DNA of 34,862 nucleotides from an uncultured Alphaproteobacteria bacterium (GCA_944392285.1 CALXWF010000009.1:1-34862); one strand, 5' to 3'. Counted from the first letter of the stretch, positions 16,827 to 25,435 are shown. Notes: generated from the sequence alone by a model not told the origin. Translations and numbers: made by a program.

Positions 16827-17765
16827 ATGCATAAACCCCTCATTTCACTTCTTACACCTTGTTATAACGGCGAGTCGTATTTACGCCCGCATCTGGAGGC
16901 CTTGTTAAAACAGACTGCAGAGAATGTGGAATATATCTTTGTTAATGACGGATCAACCGATAAAAGTGAACAAGTGTTGTTTGAATATCGTGAAAAACTG
17001 GAAGCTAAAGGATGGAAAGTTGTATATTTGAAAAAGCCTAACGGCGGTGCCGCAGATGCTCTGAACCACGGCCTTAAGGTCTTTAGCGGAGACTATTTGA
17101 CCTGGGTTGACTCTGATGATGTTTTGCACCCGAATTTTTTGACAGAGATGTCCGAATTTTTGGAGGAAAACCAACAATTCGGTTTTTGTTATGCCCAAAC
17201 ACAATATGTTAAAGTTGAAGATCCTCAACATCCTTATTTTGTGCAAAAAAGAGTTATAACGGATGGGGAGCGTGACAACTTCTTTGAAGACTTGATTCTG
17301 GCAAAAAATCTTCCGGCTTTGGCTTTTTGTATGGTGCGAAGCCGTGACTTTTTGCGCGTAAACCCTACGCGCAGTATTTATGTTTCTCCGGTCGGGCAAA
17401 ATGCTCAAATGTTGCTCCCTATGGCTAAGAATTTCCGTTGCGGCTATATTCCAAAAGTTCTTTCAACCTATATGGTGCGACAAGGTTCCGCTTCTCATCA
17501 AATTAACCCTTTATATGATGCCATGTTAGAAGATGTTTTGCTCCACGTTATGCAAAATCTTGAGCTTAAGCCTTGGGAAGAAATTTATTGTAAACAACTT
17601 TTGGATAAAAGATTTCATCAAAATGAGGTTTCAAAAGACCAAAATTTTTCATTAAAACTTTTCGGTTTTATTCCTCTGCTTAAAGGGAAATGCCAAAAAT
17701 CTAAAACCAAGATTTATTTATTTGGCTTTATTCCGTTTCTTAGCTTAAAGAGTGTGCGCAAATAA
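16827..17765 (+). CDS. Family 2 glycosyltransferase
   Basis: Transfers a sugar from a nucleotide-sugar donor, most likely for a surface polysaccharide or glycolipid. It has 312 residues from the ATG at 16827, with AGGA about 11 bases upstream. The GT-A fold starts immediately: ISLLTPCYNGESYL, then FVNDGSTDKSE at about 38-48. The metal-binding DSDD is at 95-98. The C-terminal 35 residues carry two similar hydrophobic blocks (LFGFIPLL and LFGFIPFL), a tail seen in some polysaccharide glycosyltransferases that may help membrane association. It is isolated, with no polysaccharide gene cluster around it. Donor and acceptor are unknown. Its end overlaps the convergent PLD-family gene by 21 bases. 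Confidence 0.9.
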   Translation: MHKPLISLLTPCYNGESYLRPHLEALLKQTAENVEYIFVNDGSTDKSEQVLFEYREKLEAKGWKVVYLKKPNGGAADALNHGLKVFSGDYLTWVDSDDVLHPNFLTEMSEFLEENQQFGFCYAQTQYVKVEDPQHPYFVQKRVITDGERDNFFEDLILAKNLPALAFCMVRSRDFLRVNPTRSIYVSPVGQNAQMLLPMAKNFRCGYIPKVLSTYMVRQGSASHQINPLYDAMLEDVLLHVMQNLELKPWEEIYCKQLLDKRFHQNEVSKDQNFSLKLFGFIPLLKGKCQKSKTKIYLFGFIPFLSLKSVRK

Positions 17766-18305
17766 TTTCTTTTTCTGTTTGGCAAACCATTTATCAGACT
17801 TTTCTTGACTGTTTACCTGCCATAAATAATTAAAACGCTTGGCAAAAGTCTCAGATATTTGGCTGTCTTCTACAAAAAATATGCAATTTTCACTATTCTT
17901 GTCTCCGGCCGGATTGGTCCAATTATATGAGCCGCTTAGGGTCGACTGACTGTCAAACACGGCAAATTTGTTATGTTCTATCTTGTGTTTGCTATGAACG
18001 CGTATGTTAATGCCATAGTTATATAGCTCTCTTACCTTAGAGTTTTTATTTGAAGCTTGCAGACGGTCAGTTAAAATTCGAATTTTGACGCCTCTGTCCT
18101 GCGCTTTCTTTAAGGCTTGGACGATTTTTTCATCATTTATGGCATAAACGGCGGCATCAATGCTGACTTTAGCTTTGTCTATAAAGCTTATCAAATTTTG
18201 TTCACACAAAGGCGACGGCGAAAAATAGACACGAATCTCTGCAGCTTTGGTGTAAGCTGAAAAAAAGCATAAATATATTACTATTAAAAGAAAGCGCTTA
18301 AGCAT
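17745..18305 (-). CDS. Secreted phospholipase D-family protein (Nuc-like)
   Basis: 186 residues with a signal peptide (about 1-21, ending TKAA) and a single HKD motif H111-N-K-F-A-V-F-D118, followed by SGSYNWTNPA. One HKD motif and this length match the Nuc-type endonuclease or mitochondrial PLD-like group, which dimerise to build the active site. The predicted place of action is the periplasm. It could be a nuclease for DNA uptake or degradation, or a phospholipase or cardiolipin hydrolase; the sequence does not decide. The gene lies downstream of tRNA-Thr on the same strand, separated by the repeat region. Confidence 0.88.
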   Translation of the reverse strand: MLKRFLLIVIYLCFFSAYTKAAEIRVYFSPSPLCEQNLISFIDKAKVSIDAAVYAINDEKIVQALKKAQDRGVKIRILTDRLQASNKNSKVRELYNYGINIRVHSKHKIEHNKFAVFDSQSTLSGSYNWTNPAGDKNSENCIFFVEDSQISETFAKRFNYLWQVNSQEKSDKWFAKQKKKLFAHTL

Positions 18306-18367
18306 AACATCTCTTTGGTTGTTTTTAATAGATATATAACAACCATTAAGATATATTCAAGCTTTAC

Positions 18368-18444
18368 CTTTGAGATTTTTCTCGGGTGTTCAAGTCCCCC
18401 TCTGATACCATAACACCACAGCTCCCTTTCGGGGGTTGTGGTGT
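18368..18444. repeat. tRNA-flank repeat, copy A
   Basis: Copy A of an imperfect repeat found twice between the PLD-family gene and tRNA-Thr. It begins TCGGGTGTTCAAGT (18382), continues through CTGATACCATAACACCACAG and ends in a hairpin whose loop is CCCTTTCGGGG. Copy B at 18588 has the same order. An outer arm CTTTGAG at 18368-18374 is matched by CTCAAAG at 18454-18460, so copy A lies in a larger imperfect foldback. The first 17 bases of the core look like the T-arm of a tRNA 3' end, but no tRNA body is present upstream. Confidence 0.7.
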
Positions 18445-18489
18445 GGAATTTTCCTCAAAGCCTTAGTGGCTTTGATGGTGCCGCTTGGG

Positions 18490-18575
18490 GACTACTCGGC
18501 GCTCCGCTTGAGTTGCCTCTGCGGCGCTGCCCTCTCGGGCACCGGCGTTCTCCCGCCCGCCTGCGCCTGGTAGTC
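18490..18575. repeat. GC-rich block bounded by an inverted repeat
   Basis: An 86-base stretch far richer in G and C than the AT-rich surroundings, bounded by imperfect inverted arms (GACTACTCGGCGC at 18490-18502, GCGCCTGGTAGTC at 18563-18575). The preceding ATGGTGCCGCTTGGGG (18475-18490) nearly matches the bases at the tRNA-Thr 3' end (18651-18666). No convincing gene is present. It looks like an inserted or foldback intergenic repeat. Confidence 0.6.
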
Positions 18576-18587
18576 AAACACCCTTCT

Positions 18588-18651
18588 TCGGGTGTTCGAA
18601 CCACCCCTGATACCATAACACCACAGCCCCCTTTCGGGGGCTATGGTGTTA

Positions 18652-18655
<4 letters not shown>
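18588..18655 (-). repeat. Palindromic repeat copy B, joined to the tRNA-Thr 3' end
   Basis: Read on the minus strand, the tRNA's discriminator and CCA (ACCA) are the first bases of a 20-bp stem that has one G-T wobble and a GAAA tetraloop. The stem occupies about 18612-18655. Beyond it the palindrome continues imperfectly: TCGGGTGTTCGA at 18588 is the inverse of the tRNA T-arm sequence around 18670-18681. There is no T-run, so it is not a classical terminator, though it may block exonucleases or steer 3' processing of the tRNA. Confidence 0.7.
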
Positions 18656-18727
<72 letters not shown>

Positions 18728-18744
18728 ATAGGCTTGCAATGTGT

Positions 18745-18772
18745 TTTATATACAAACTTTCAAATTTTGCAA
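18745..18772 (-). promoter_or_regulatory. Likely sigma-70 promoter of tRNA-Thr
   Basis: On the minus strand TTGCAA (18767-18772) and TATAAA (18745-18750) are 16 bases apart. The expected start of transcription is about 10 bases before the tRNA 5' end. Confidence 0.55.
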
Positions 18773-18789
18773 CCCTTATTTAAATTATT

Positions 18790-21219
18790 TTATAACTTTT
18801 TGCGTTTCCCCGTTTTTTTAGGTTTTATCGGCGCTTCATCCGAAGCAACATGCAAGACTTGCTGCGGGAAAGGTATCTCAATATGTTCAGCCGCAAAGCG
18901 TAAATAAATCGCCGTACGCAAGTCACTGGCCAGACTTAAACCATTTAAAATATCCGAAGTATAACATCTGAGCTCAAAGTCTAAGCTCGAATCGCCAAAA
19001 TTGCTAAATATTACATAAGGTGCCGGCTTTTTCAAAACACGCTTATGATCCTCTGCAACAGATAATAATATCTCTTTTACTTTTTCTATATCACTATCAT
19101 AAGCCACGCCGACTTTTATCTCTATACGCCCCCACTTGTCATCATGGGTTAAGTTTGTGACAGTGTTGGAAAGCAAGTCTGCATTCGGAATTATTACACT
19201 GGCTTTCTTCCAGGTTTCTATCTCGGTGGCGCGAATGTTGATTTGCTTAACAATTCCCTCTTCGCCGTTCACAACAACCCAATCTCCTACTTTTATCGGG
19301 CGCTCAAACAGCAAGATAATGCCGGAAACAAAATTGTTAACAATATTTTGCAAGCCAAGACCAATACCTAAGGATAAGGCACCGGCTATCAATGCAAGGT
19401 TCGTAAGATTTACGCCCATTACAGCTACTGCCAACAATGCCGCTACTATTATGCCTAAAAAACCAAAGCCTGATGCCAGAGAATGACGCGTGCCGTCATC
19501 CATATCCATTTTTGATAAGACATTGTTCATTAAGCGCTGTCTTAGGGCGCGGACAATGCCCAAACCAATGAAAAAGACTATGACTCCGGCCACAATCGCC
19601 AATAAAGAGATGTTGACCCCGCCAACCTTAAAACCAAATAATAACTTGTATAACATTTGGCGTAAGATGTCTGTTGAAACGCCCCATAAGCTCAAAATAC
19701 CAAATAAAGCTCCGACAATTAATAACGGATCAATGATTAACCCTGACCAAAAATCTATTTTTATTAAAACACGGCGACGCATTTTAAATGTCTTTGTCCA
19801 GAAACGCAGCAATAATAAACGATGCAAAACCTCATCTATTGATTTTCTTAAAATGACAAAGATTCCTAAAATGATGCATGTTATGATAAAATTATCCAAA
19901 ATATAAGCTGATAAATACGGATAGCCGAGCGGTGCCGCCATGAAAGCACCTACCGCAAATACCGACATGAAAAACATTACCTTAAATGCAAAGTCTGCTT
20001 GCGTATTTTCTTCTTCATCTTCTTCGGTTTCTTCTGCAAGAGTTTCATCTTCATCTTTGCTCGGCAAACCATCCCATAAAATGCGTTTGGTAATTAAAAT
20101 AATACAAAAGGCTTTTACTCCACATGCCAAAGTCGTTAAATATGATAACAGATTTTCTTCATATCCTGCAACTTTGGCAATATGGAGGAAAAACTCGGCA
20201 ATACCAATCAGAAAAACACTGTAATATAAGGCCCAAGCAATGTGTTTGGCTTTTTCATCATTTACGTTTACCAGACGCCAAGCCGGATTATACGGCGCCA
20301 AAACTACTCGTGCTACGGCTTTGGCTAAAATAACCAACAATAAATAAAATAAAAAGCTGTTTACAATAATTCCAAAAAAGCCCGATGTCATAATCTTGGT
20401 ACTGGTCATCCAGAGCAAGAAGCCGCCGATAATTGAGGCCGGTATCACCCCATAGGCAATGGCAACGGCAATGGCGGCCATAACCTTTTTGCCATAGCGC
20501 GGGTGCTCTATCTCTTTATTATAACCGAAATGGCGCATAATCCATAAGCGCAAAAAGATACCAAGCCACAAAGCAACCAAAACAATTAAGACAAACGGCA
20601 GCAAATTGGCCCGAACATAATCCGTTCCGGCTTTGTCCAGATTTTGATACCATGTGATGGGAGATTTTATTATATCATAGGCAAATTCTACAAAGAGCTT
20701 GGTGTCCGCATATAGCGTCGATGGATAGAAAAGTGAATCTTCCTGGAGTAAAATGTTTTGCAACAAGGCTTGATTACGCGTGTTTAAGATTAATATCTCT
20801 ACCTCATCGAGCTTGGCCAACAAGACATCTGCTTCGGCAACTTTCCCTCGTTCAAGCACAAGTTCATTTGTAAATTCTTTACGCTTCTGGGCAATAACCG
20901 GCAACTCTTTCTCGCCGTCTTGAGGTTCTTCTCCTAAAGCCTCTATGCGCTTTTCAACAAACTTCAGCTCTTGCTCTATCTCTTTTTTTACGACCAAAAG
21001 CGAGGCTCTCGTTTCCCCTATATAACTGACGGCTTCTGAAATTTGATCCGGCGTTAATTTGCCTTTTTTAAGCAACTTTTCTATATTTGATAATTTTTTG
21101 CTTATGGAAGGATAATTAACGTCAGCTGTCGTCGTGCCTACCCCTTCGGCTCGTAAATTTGTCGGAAAGAAAACAACACATAGAGCCAAAAACGCCAAAA
21201 TCTGAATCAGTTTACGCAT
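18790..21219 (-). CDS. Large MscS-family mechanosensitive channel
   Basis: 809 residues. A signal peptide (about 1-24, ending NLRA) is followed by a periplasmic coiled-coil region (about 35-155). A long series of membrane helices comes next, interrupted by an acidic Glu-rich loop (ETEEDEEENTQ). The C-terminal MscS module has the pore helix ALIAGALSLGIGLGLQNIV, then FERPIKVGDWVVV and NADLLSNTVTNLT of the beta domain, and it ends in a basic tail. This is the layout of the large MscK or DUF3772-like MscS proteins in Gram-negative bacteria. It opens under membrane tension to release solutes during osmotic downshock. The 3' neighbour on the same strand is tRNA-Thr. The Asd-like gene ends 18 bases upstream, so the two may share a transcript. 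Confidence 0.93.
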   Translation of the reverse strand: MRKLIQILAFLALCVVFFPTNLRAEGVGTTTADVNYPSISKKLSNIEKLLKKGKLTPDQISEAVSYIGETRASLLVVKKEIEQELKFVEKRIEALGEEPQDGEKELPVIAQKRKEFTNELVLERGKVAEADVLLAKLDEVEILILNTRNQALLQNILLQEDSLFYPSTLYADTKLFVEFAYDIIKSPITWYQNLDKAGTDYVRANLLPFVLIVLVALWLGIFLRLWIMRHFGYNKEIEHPRYGKKVMAAIAVAIAYGVIPASIIGGFLLWMTSTKIMTSGFFGIIVNSFLFYLLLVILAKAVARVVLAPYNPAWRLVNVNDEKAKHIAWALYYSVFLIGIAEFFLHIAKVAGYEENLLSYLTTLACGVKAFCIILITKRILWDGLPSKDEDETLAEETEEDEEENTQADFAFKVMFFMSVFAVGAFMAAPLGYPYLSAYILDNFIITCIILGIFVILRKSIDEVLHRLLLLRFWTKTFKMRRRVLIKIDFWSGLIIDPLLIVGALFGILSLWGVSTDILRQMLYKLLFGFKVGGVNISLLAIVAGVIVFFIGLGIVRALRQRLMNNVLSKMDMDDGTRHSLASGFGFLGIIVAALLAVAVMGVNLTNLALIAGALSLGIGLGLQNIVNNFVSGIILLFERPIKVGDWVVVNGEEGIVKQINIRATEIETWKKASVIIPNADLLSNTVTNLTHDDKWGRIEIKVGVAYDSDIEKVKEILLSVAEDHKRVLKKPAPYVIFSNFGDSSLDFELRCYTSDILNGLSLASDLRTAIYLRFAAEHIEIPFPQQVLHVASDEAPIKPKKTGKRKKL

Positions 21220-21237
21220 TGTCTTCCTCCCGTTTTC

Positions 21238-22242
21238 TTACTTTTTGAGCAATTTTTTTACTAAATTAAACACGTTTTTGGCTGTACCGGCACGCAAGTT
21301 GTCTGAAACGCTCCAAAAACTTATGCCATTGTCGGCCGAAGCATCTTGACGCAGGCGGCTGATGTAAATGTCATCTTCCCCTTGAACATCTGTCAGGCTG
21401 ACGTAACCGCCATGAACTTGCTTGTCAAAGACAACTATGCCTTTGGTCTTTTGTAACAAGTTTTTAACATCGGCGACATCAACATCTTGCTCACACTCAA
21501 TATTAACATATTGGGCACTGCCGATAAATGCCGGAACAACGGCGCAATTAGCATGAACTTTTACATTTGCGCCCAAAATCTTTTTGCTTTCAACATTTAA
21601 GACCCATTCGGCGGCAGTTTCTTCTCCGATAAATTCACCAACCTGAGGAATAATGTTAAAGGCAATTTGCTTGCCAAAAACTTTTTGATCATCGGCCAAG
21701 GTGTCATTCATATAAATTTTGCGGGTTTGCGAAAAAAGCTCATCCATCGCATCTTTTCCGTAGACCGAAGTTGAGGTATAAGTTGAGCAGATAATGCGGC
21801 GGACTTTATATTGGGCATGAATCTTTTGCAACGGCAATAATAATTGTGTTGCCTCGGGAGATGGCACGGAAACCAACCCCTTTTTAGATGTTTCCAAAGC
21901 ATCATCATTAATCCCGAACAAAACCATCGGAACATCCGAATCTGACATATAGGCATCAGAACAATCTATAACTTTGGTTTTTGCGGCTAAAGCTGCCGGT
22001 ATATATTTTTTAGAAACCGGAGCCGGTGTGGCAAAAACGGCAATGTCTATGCCGTTGAAATTATAATCGTCTAAGTTAAAAACGTCTAAATCCGTATCTT
22101 CACCATAAGAAACCTGTGTTCCCATGGGGGCTTTGTGATCTAATGCGACCAAATTTTTGGCAGAAAAGCCATCAGCTTCCAGAAAGCTTAATATCTCTCG
22201 TCCGGTGGAATCTAACACACCGACTACCGCTAATTTTTTCAT
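21238..22242 (-). CDS. Asd-family protein lacking catalytic residues (USG-1-like)
   Basis: 334 residues aligned by eye along the whole length of aspartate-semialdehyde dehydrogenase: VVGVLDSTGREIL (1-17), VIDCSDAYMSDSDVPMVL, STYTSTSVYGKDAMDEL, FNIIPQ, and the C-terminal ISRLRQD and AGTAKN region. Key residues are altered. The active-site Asn-Cys-Ser-Thr region reads SVPSPEATQLL (about 125-135) with no cysteine. The GH of the RVPV..GH block reads AVVPAFIGS (234-242) with serine in place of histidine, and the glycine-rich GATGAVG is VLDSTG. E. coli USG-1 is a known non-catalytic-looking homologue of this family. A dehydrogenase role is unlikely; a binding or regulatory role is an inference. A true asd is probably elsewhere. 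Confidence 0.8.
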   Translation of the reverse strand: MKKLAVVGVLDSTGREILSFLEADGFSAKNLVALDHKAPMGTQVSYGEDTDLDVFNLDDYNFNGIDIAVFATPAPVSKKYIPAALAAKTKVIDCSDAYMSDSDVPMVLFGINDDALETSKKGLVSVPSPEATQLLLPLQKIHAQYKVRRIICSTYTSTSVYGKDAMDELFSQTRKIYMNDTLADDQKVFGKQIAFNIIPQVGEFIGEETAAEWVLNVESKKILGANVKVHANCAVVPAFIGSAQYVNIECEQDVDVADVKNLLQKTKGIVVFDKQVHGGYVSLTDVQGEDDIYISRLRQDASADNGISFWSVSDNLRAGTAKNVFNLVKKLLKK

Positions 22243-22327
22243 TTGCTTTTTCCTTTGTTATAAATCTTTTCTATAAAGTAATAACAAATCTTTAAGATTG
22301 CAACTGAAATTAACGATTATTTACCGT

Positions 22328-23269
22328 TTATGAGCGCGATGCAATAATTCCTTGCAGCAGAGTCAAAATCTTGCTGCCGGTTTTGGTCTTGAAACGTTTT
22401 TCATTGCGCCTTCTTGCCTCTTTTTCCGCTATTTCTTTGGCGTGGGCAGCATAATAACGTGCTTTTTGCGCACGCCGCGCTTCCGGATTGTTTTTTACCC
22501 ATTCTTTGTTTTGACTTAGGCGTTTTTCACGGTTTTTCATGTAGTTTTCGTGCGAGTTTTCTTTTACCTTATCTTTATTTTCTTGACGCCACTCTTGAGC
22601 CTTTTTTAGTAAAACTTCTTTATGATTTTCATAATAGCGTTTTTTTATCTCAGCAATATTCTCTTTGCGGTTTTGACGATAAAGCCGCAAACATTCTTTT
22701 AATTCTTCAGGATGTTCTTTTCGCCATTTTTGGCATCTTAGTTTATATTCTTCTTTATGCGCTTGATAATAGCGCCGTTTGCGTTCCTCAATTTTTTCTT
22801 TTTGCGCCGTTCTTATCTTCTTCAGTTCTGAGAAAATCAGCTCTGAATTCATTTTTAAAGACCTGGCTTTCCTCGCTTTTACATATTGCAGACGATTAAG
22901 CGCCTCCAGACGTCTGACACTTATACTAAAAGGCAGCTTCTTTTGTAATAACGGCATAAAGGAAAAAGGCAAAAGCGCCTTATTATTTATAACATCTGAA
23001 AAATCTTTAGATGACATAAATTTATCAATTTGATTTTTCTTTAAAAAATCCTCTGCCCCTATGTCACCTTGACTTTCGTCCGCATACCATGCGCATAATA
23101 TCTCCGGCATGGACAATAACTGGTGCGCCTCTGTTCCCTCAAAAAAAACAACACCATCAAAATAATCATTAATCACCGCGTTGCTCATGCTTATAAACAA
23201 CCCATTGTCATATTCGGCAAAGAGCTCTAAAACTTCTTGGGCAATATCGTCTTTTTCTGTTTGATACAT
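22328..23269 (-). CDS. Lys/Arg-rich protein with tandem YY-x2-H-K-E repeats
   Basis: I do not recognise this 313-residue protein. Residues 1-120 are a mixed globular part. From about 130 to 295 it is extremely rich in Lys, Arg and Glu and contains degenerate repeats: RRYYQAHKEE (165-174), RLYRQNRKEN (195-204), RYYENHKE (211-218), ENYMKNREKR (241-250) and RYYAAHAKE (271-279). WR/WV-x2-N/H-P-E pieces lie between them. It is likely a long charged helix array and could bind nucleic acid. Similar repeats accompany some phage HNH proteins, but no HNH motif is seen. No ribosome binding site stands before the ATG at 23269. It follows the rplS terminator, so it needs its own promoter. Confidence 0.7.
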   Translation of the reverse strand: MYQTEKDDIAQEVLELFAEYDNGLFISMSNAVINDYFDGVVFFEGTEAHQLLSMPEILCAWYADESQGDIGAEDFLKKNQIDKFMSSKDFSDVINNKALLPFSFMPLLQKKLPFSISVRRLEALNRLQYVKARKARSLKMNSELIFSELKKIRTAQKEKIEERKRRYYQAHKEEYKLRCQKWRKEHPEELKECLRLYRQNRKENIAEIKKRYYENHKEVLLKKAQEWRQENKDKVKENSHENYMKNREKRLSQNKEWVKNNPEARRAQKARYYAAHAKEIAEKEARRRNEKRFKTKTGSKILTLLQGIIASRS

Positions 23270-23286
23270 GTTATTTTTCTTTGAAA

Positions 23287-23320
23287 TAAAAAAGCCGGAG
23301 CGATTGCGCTGCTCCGGCTC
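23287..23320 (-). terminator. Terminator of the ffh-rplS cluster
   Basis: AGCCGGAGC and GCTCCGGCT arms around a 9-base loop, then a run of T on the minus strand (23288-23293). It follows the rplS stop and the start of the next gene is close behind. Confidence 0.88.
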
Positions 23321-23340
23321 AGATTTTTGGAAAAAGAAAA

Positions 23341-23727
23341 TTATTCTTCCTCTTTTGCCTTTGCAGCTGCAGCCAAATCATCGGCAATACGAGCTGAACG
23401 GCCGCGCAAAGCACGCAAGAAATACAATTTTGCACGACGTACTTTACCGATACGAGCAACTTCAATCTTGGCAACATTCGGTGAATATAACGGGAATACA
23501 CGCTCTACACCTTCACCGAAAGAAATTTTTCTAACCGTGAAAGAAGAGTTTAAGCCGTCATTTTTACGCGCAATGCAAACACCTTCATATACCTGAATAC
23601 GTTCGCGGTCGCCTTCTTTAACCTTGGTGTGAACTTTTAAAGTGTCACCGGGTTTGAAATCAGGAAGATCTTTACCTTCCATGAGCTTTGACATTTGCTC
23701 TTTTTCAATGTTCTCAATAATGTTCAT
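23341..23727 (-). CDS. rplS: Ribosomal protein L19
   Basis: Large-subunit protein at the interface with the small subunit. It has 128 residues with FKPGDTLKVHTKVKEGDRER, VYEGVCIARKNDG and SFTVRKISFGEGVERVFPLY, all hallmark L19 blocks. The C-terminal KAKEEE tail is short and charged. It is last in the ffh-rpsP-rimM-trmD-rplS order and is ended by a strong terminator. Confidence 0.98.
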   Translation of the reverse strand: MNIIENIEKEQMSKLMEGKDLPDFKPGDTLKVHTKVKEGDRERIQVYEGVCIARKNDGLNSSFTVRKISFGEGVERVFPLYSPNVAKIEVARIGKVRRAKLYFLRALRGRSARIADDLAAAAKAKEEE

Positions 23728-23766
23728 CAGTTTTACCCTTTGTAAAAAATTTTCTTATCTATATAC

Positions 23767-24456
23767 CTAAACCCGTTTAGAATCAAGATATTTTTTCCAT
23801 AAATCAGGTCGTCTCTGTTTTGTTATTTCTTCCGAGCGTTCTTGCCGCCATTTTGCAATATTGCGATGATGACCGCTCATCAATACATCCGGAACCGCCA
23901 TACCTTCCCATATTTGCGGTTTGGTATATTGCGGATGCTCTAAAAGCCCTTCTTCAAAGCTTTCCTCTTTGGTCGAATCACTATTTCCTAAAACACCCGG
24001 TAACAGCCTTATAACAGCATCAAGCATAATTTGTGCCGCCTGCTCGCCACCGGTTAAGATATAGTCACCGATACTTATGTCCTCAACTTGATATTTGTCC
24101 AATACCCGTTGGTCTATTCCCTCAAATCGACTGCAAATGACCGTCAGCTCTTCTTCTTGCGCCAGAGCTTTTACCAACTCTTGCGTCAAAGGCTTGCCGC
24201 GCGGTGACATGTTTATTAACCGCCCCCCTTTATAGTGGGCTTTTAATGCATGGTCCAATACGTCGGGCCTCATAACCATTCCGGCTCCGCCTCCGGTCGG
24301 CGTGTCATCTACGGAACCATGCTTATCAAATGCATAGTCTCTGATATCAACCGCCTCAAGCGACCATTTGCCCTCTGCCAAGGCACGCCCGGTTAAGGAT
24401 ATTCCCAAAAAGCCCGGAAACATCTCCGGAAAAATGGTTAATACCTTAACCTTCAT
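23767..24456 (-). CDS. trmD: tRNA (guanine-N1)-methyltransferase TrmD
   Basis: Makes m1G37 in tRNAs for Leu, Pro and Arg, which prevents +1 frameshifting. It has 229 residues with the start at 24456 (MKVKVLTIFPEMFPG). ATGs at 24468, 24471 and 24480 are also in frame. The trefoil-knot SAM site includes GGGAGMVMRPD near 60, IDQRVLDKY, ISIGDYILTGGE and the later EHPQYTKP. The gene starts inside the 3' end of rimM (about 11-base overlap), so they are coupled. Confidence 0.97.
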   Translation of the reverse strand: MKVKVLTIFPEMFPGFLGISLTGRALAEGKWSLEAVDIRDYAFDKHGSVDDTPTGGGAGMVMRPDVLDHALKAHYKGGRLINMSPRGKPLTQELVKALAQEEELTVICSRFEGIDQRVLDKYQVEDISIGDYILTGGEQAAQIMLDAVIRLLPGVLGNSDSTKEESFEEGLLEHPQYTKPQIWEGMAVPDVLMSGHHRNIAKWRQERSEEITKQRRPDLWKKYLDSKRV

Positions 24457-24988
24457 CTTCAGCCTCATCATCCGGGGCAAAGTTTAAGGAAACAGATTCG
24501 ACAATAATATAGCCGTCTTTAAGGTTTATCTCAGGAACGTAAGATTTTGTAAAAGGAAGCAACTCTGTCGCTTTGCACGCTTTGGGCTTAATCTCCAGCA
24601 AATCACCGGCACCAAAATTGTACATTCCGACAACCTTACCTGCAACAGAACCATCTGCAAGTCTGACTTCCAGGCCGATTAAATCCGCCTGATAAAATTC
24701 ATCCTTGCCTTCAAGCTCGGGCAATACTTCACGCTTGGCATAAAACCTTGTCCCGATTAAACTTTCTGCTTTGGTTCGGTCGTCAATCCCTTTAATCTTG
24801 ACCCTTAATAATTCCTTTGAGTGTCCGTTGACTTTGAGTTCAAATTGCTTCGTGCCTTCCTCATTTTCTAAGGGGCCGTATGTGTCTATGTCTTCGGCAT
24901 ATTCGGTGAAACTTTTTACCTTTACCTCACCTTTTATGCCATGGACACCGACTATTGCACCTAAGCATATTCTCTTCTCTTGCGTCAT
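24446..24988 (-). CDS. rimM: Ribosome maturation factor RimM
   Basis: Assembly factor that binds S19 and helps mature the 30S head. It has 180 residues. The N-terminal barrel has CLGAIVGVHGIKGEVKVKSF. The PRC-barrel domain has LIGLEVRLADG and KVVGMYNFGAGDLLEIK, and the end reads GYIIVES. It lies between rpsP and trmD as usual and overlaps the start of trmD. Confidence 0.95.
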   Translation of the reverse strand: MTQEKRICLGAIVGVHGIKGEVKVKSFTEYAEDIDTYGPLENEEGTKQFELKVNGHSKELLRVKIKGIDDRTKAESLIGTRFYAKREVLPELEGKDEFYQADLIGLEVRLADGSVAGKVVGMYNFGAGDLLEIKPKACKATELLPFTKSYVPEINLKDGYIIVESVSLNFAPDDEAEDEG

Positions 24989-25042
24989 CTATCACCCTTT
25001 GTCGGCTAACATAAAAAATAACAAAACGTCTTAAACCGAAAT

Positions 25043-25435
25043 TTATTCGGCAGATCCCTCTTCAGCAGCAGGAGCAGCAGCGGCTTCGGCAGCAGCGGCA
25101 GCTTTAGCGGCTTTCTCATTTGCTCTTTCAACAGCTTTGGCTTTGGGAGCTGATTTTTTGGGCTGTTCATGAATTTTCGGCGCAGCACAAAGACCTAATT
25201 GTGAAAGCATTTTTTGCATTCTTTCAGTCGGCAAAGCACCGTTTGACAACCAATATTTTACTCTTTCTTCATTGATCAAGAAGCGGTCGGCATGATCTTT
25301 GGGCAACATCGGATTATAGGTTCCGAGTTTTTCCAAGAATTTACCGTCGCGAGGTGATCTTTGATCTGCAGCTACAACACGATAAAACGGACGTTTTTTG
25401 GATCCGCCGCGTGATAGTCTGATACGTACTGCCAT
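25043..25435 (-). CDS. rpsP: Ribosomal protein S16 with Ala/Lys-rich tail
   Basis: Small-subunit protein. The first 85 or so residues are typical S16: MAVRIRLSRGGSKKRPFYR, then RDGKFLEKLGTYNP and RVKYWLSNGALPTERM. The protein is 130 residues long because of a C-terminal extension rich in Ala, Lys and Glu, likely disordered, as in several alphaproteobacteria. It lies between ffh and rimM. Confidence 0.97.
   Translation of the reverse strand: MAVRIRLSRGGSKKRPFYRVVAADQRSPRDGKFLEKLGTYNPMLPKDHADRFLINEERVKYWLSNGALPTERMQKMLSQLGLCAAPKIHEQPKKSAPKAKAVERANEKAAKAAAAAEAAAAPAAEEGSAE

Noticed and set aside
18588..18612. A T-arm-like sequence on the plus strand resembling a second tRNA
   Set aside because: The T-arm stem is good, but the acceptor is too short before CCA and no D-arm or anticodon arm exists upstream; it is a fragment in a repeat.
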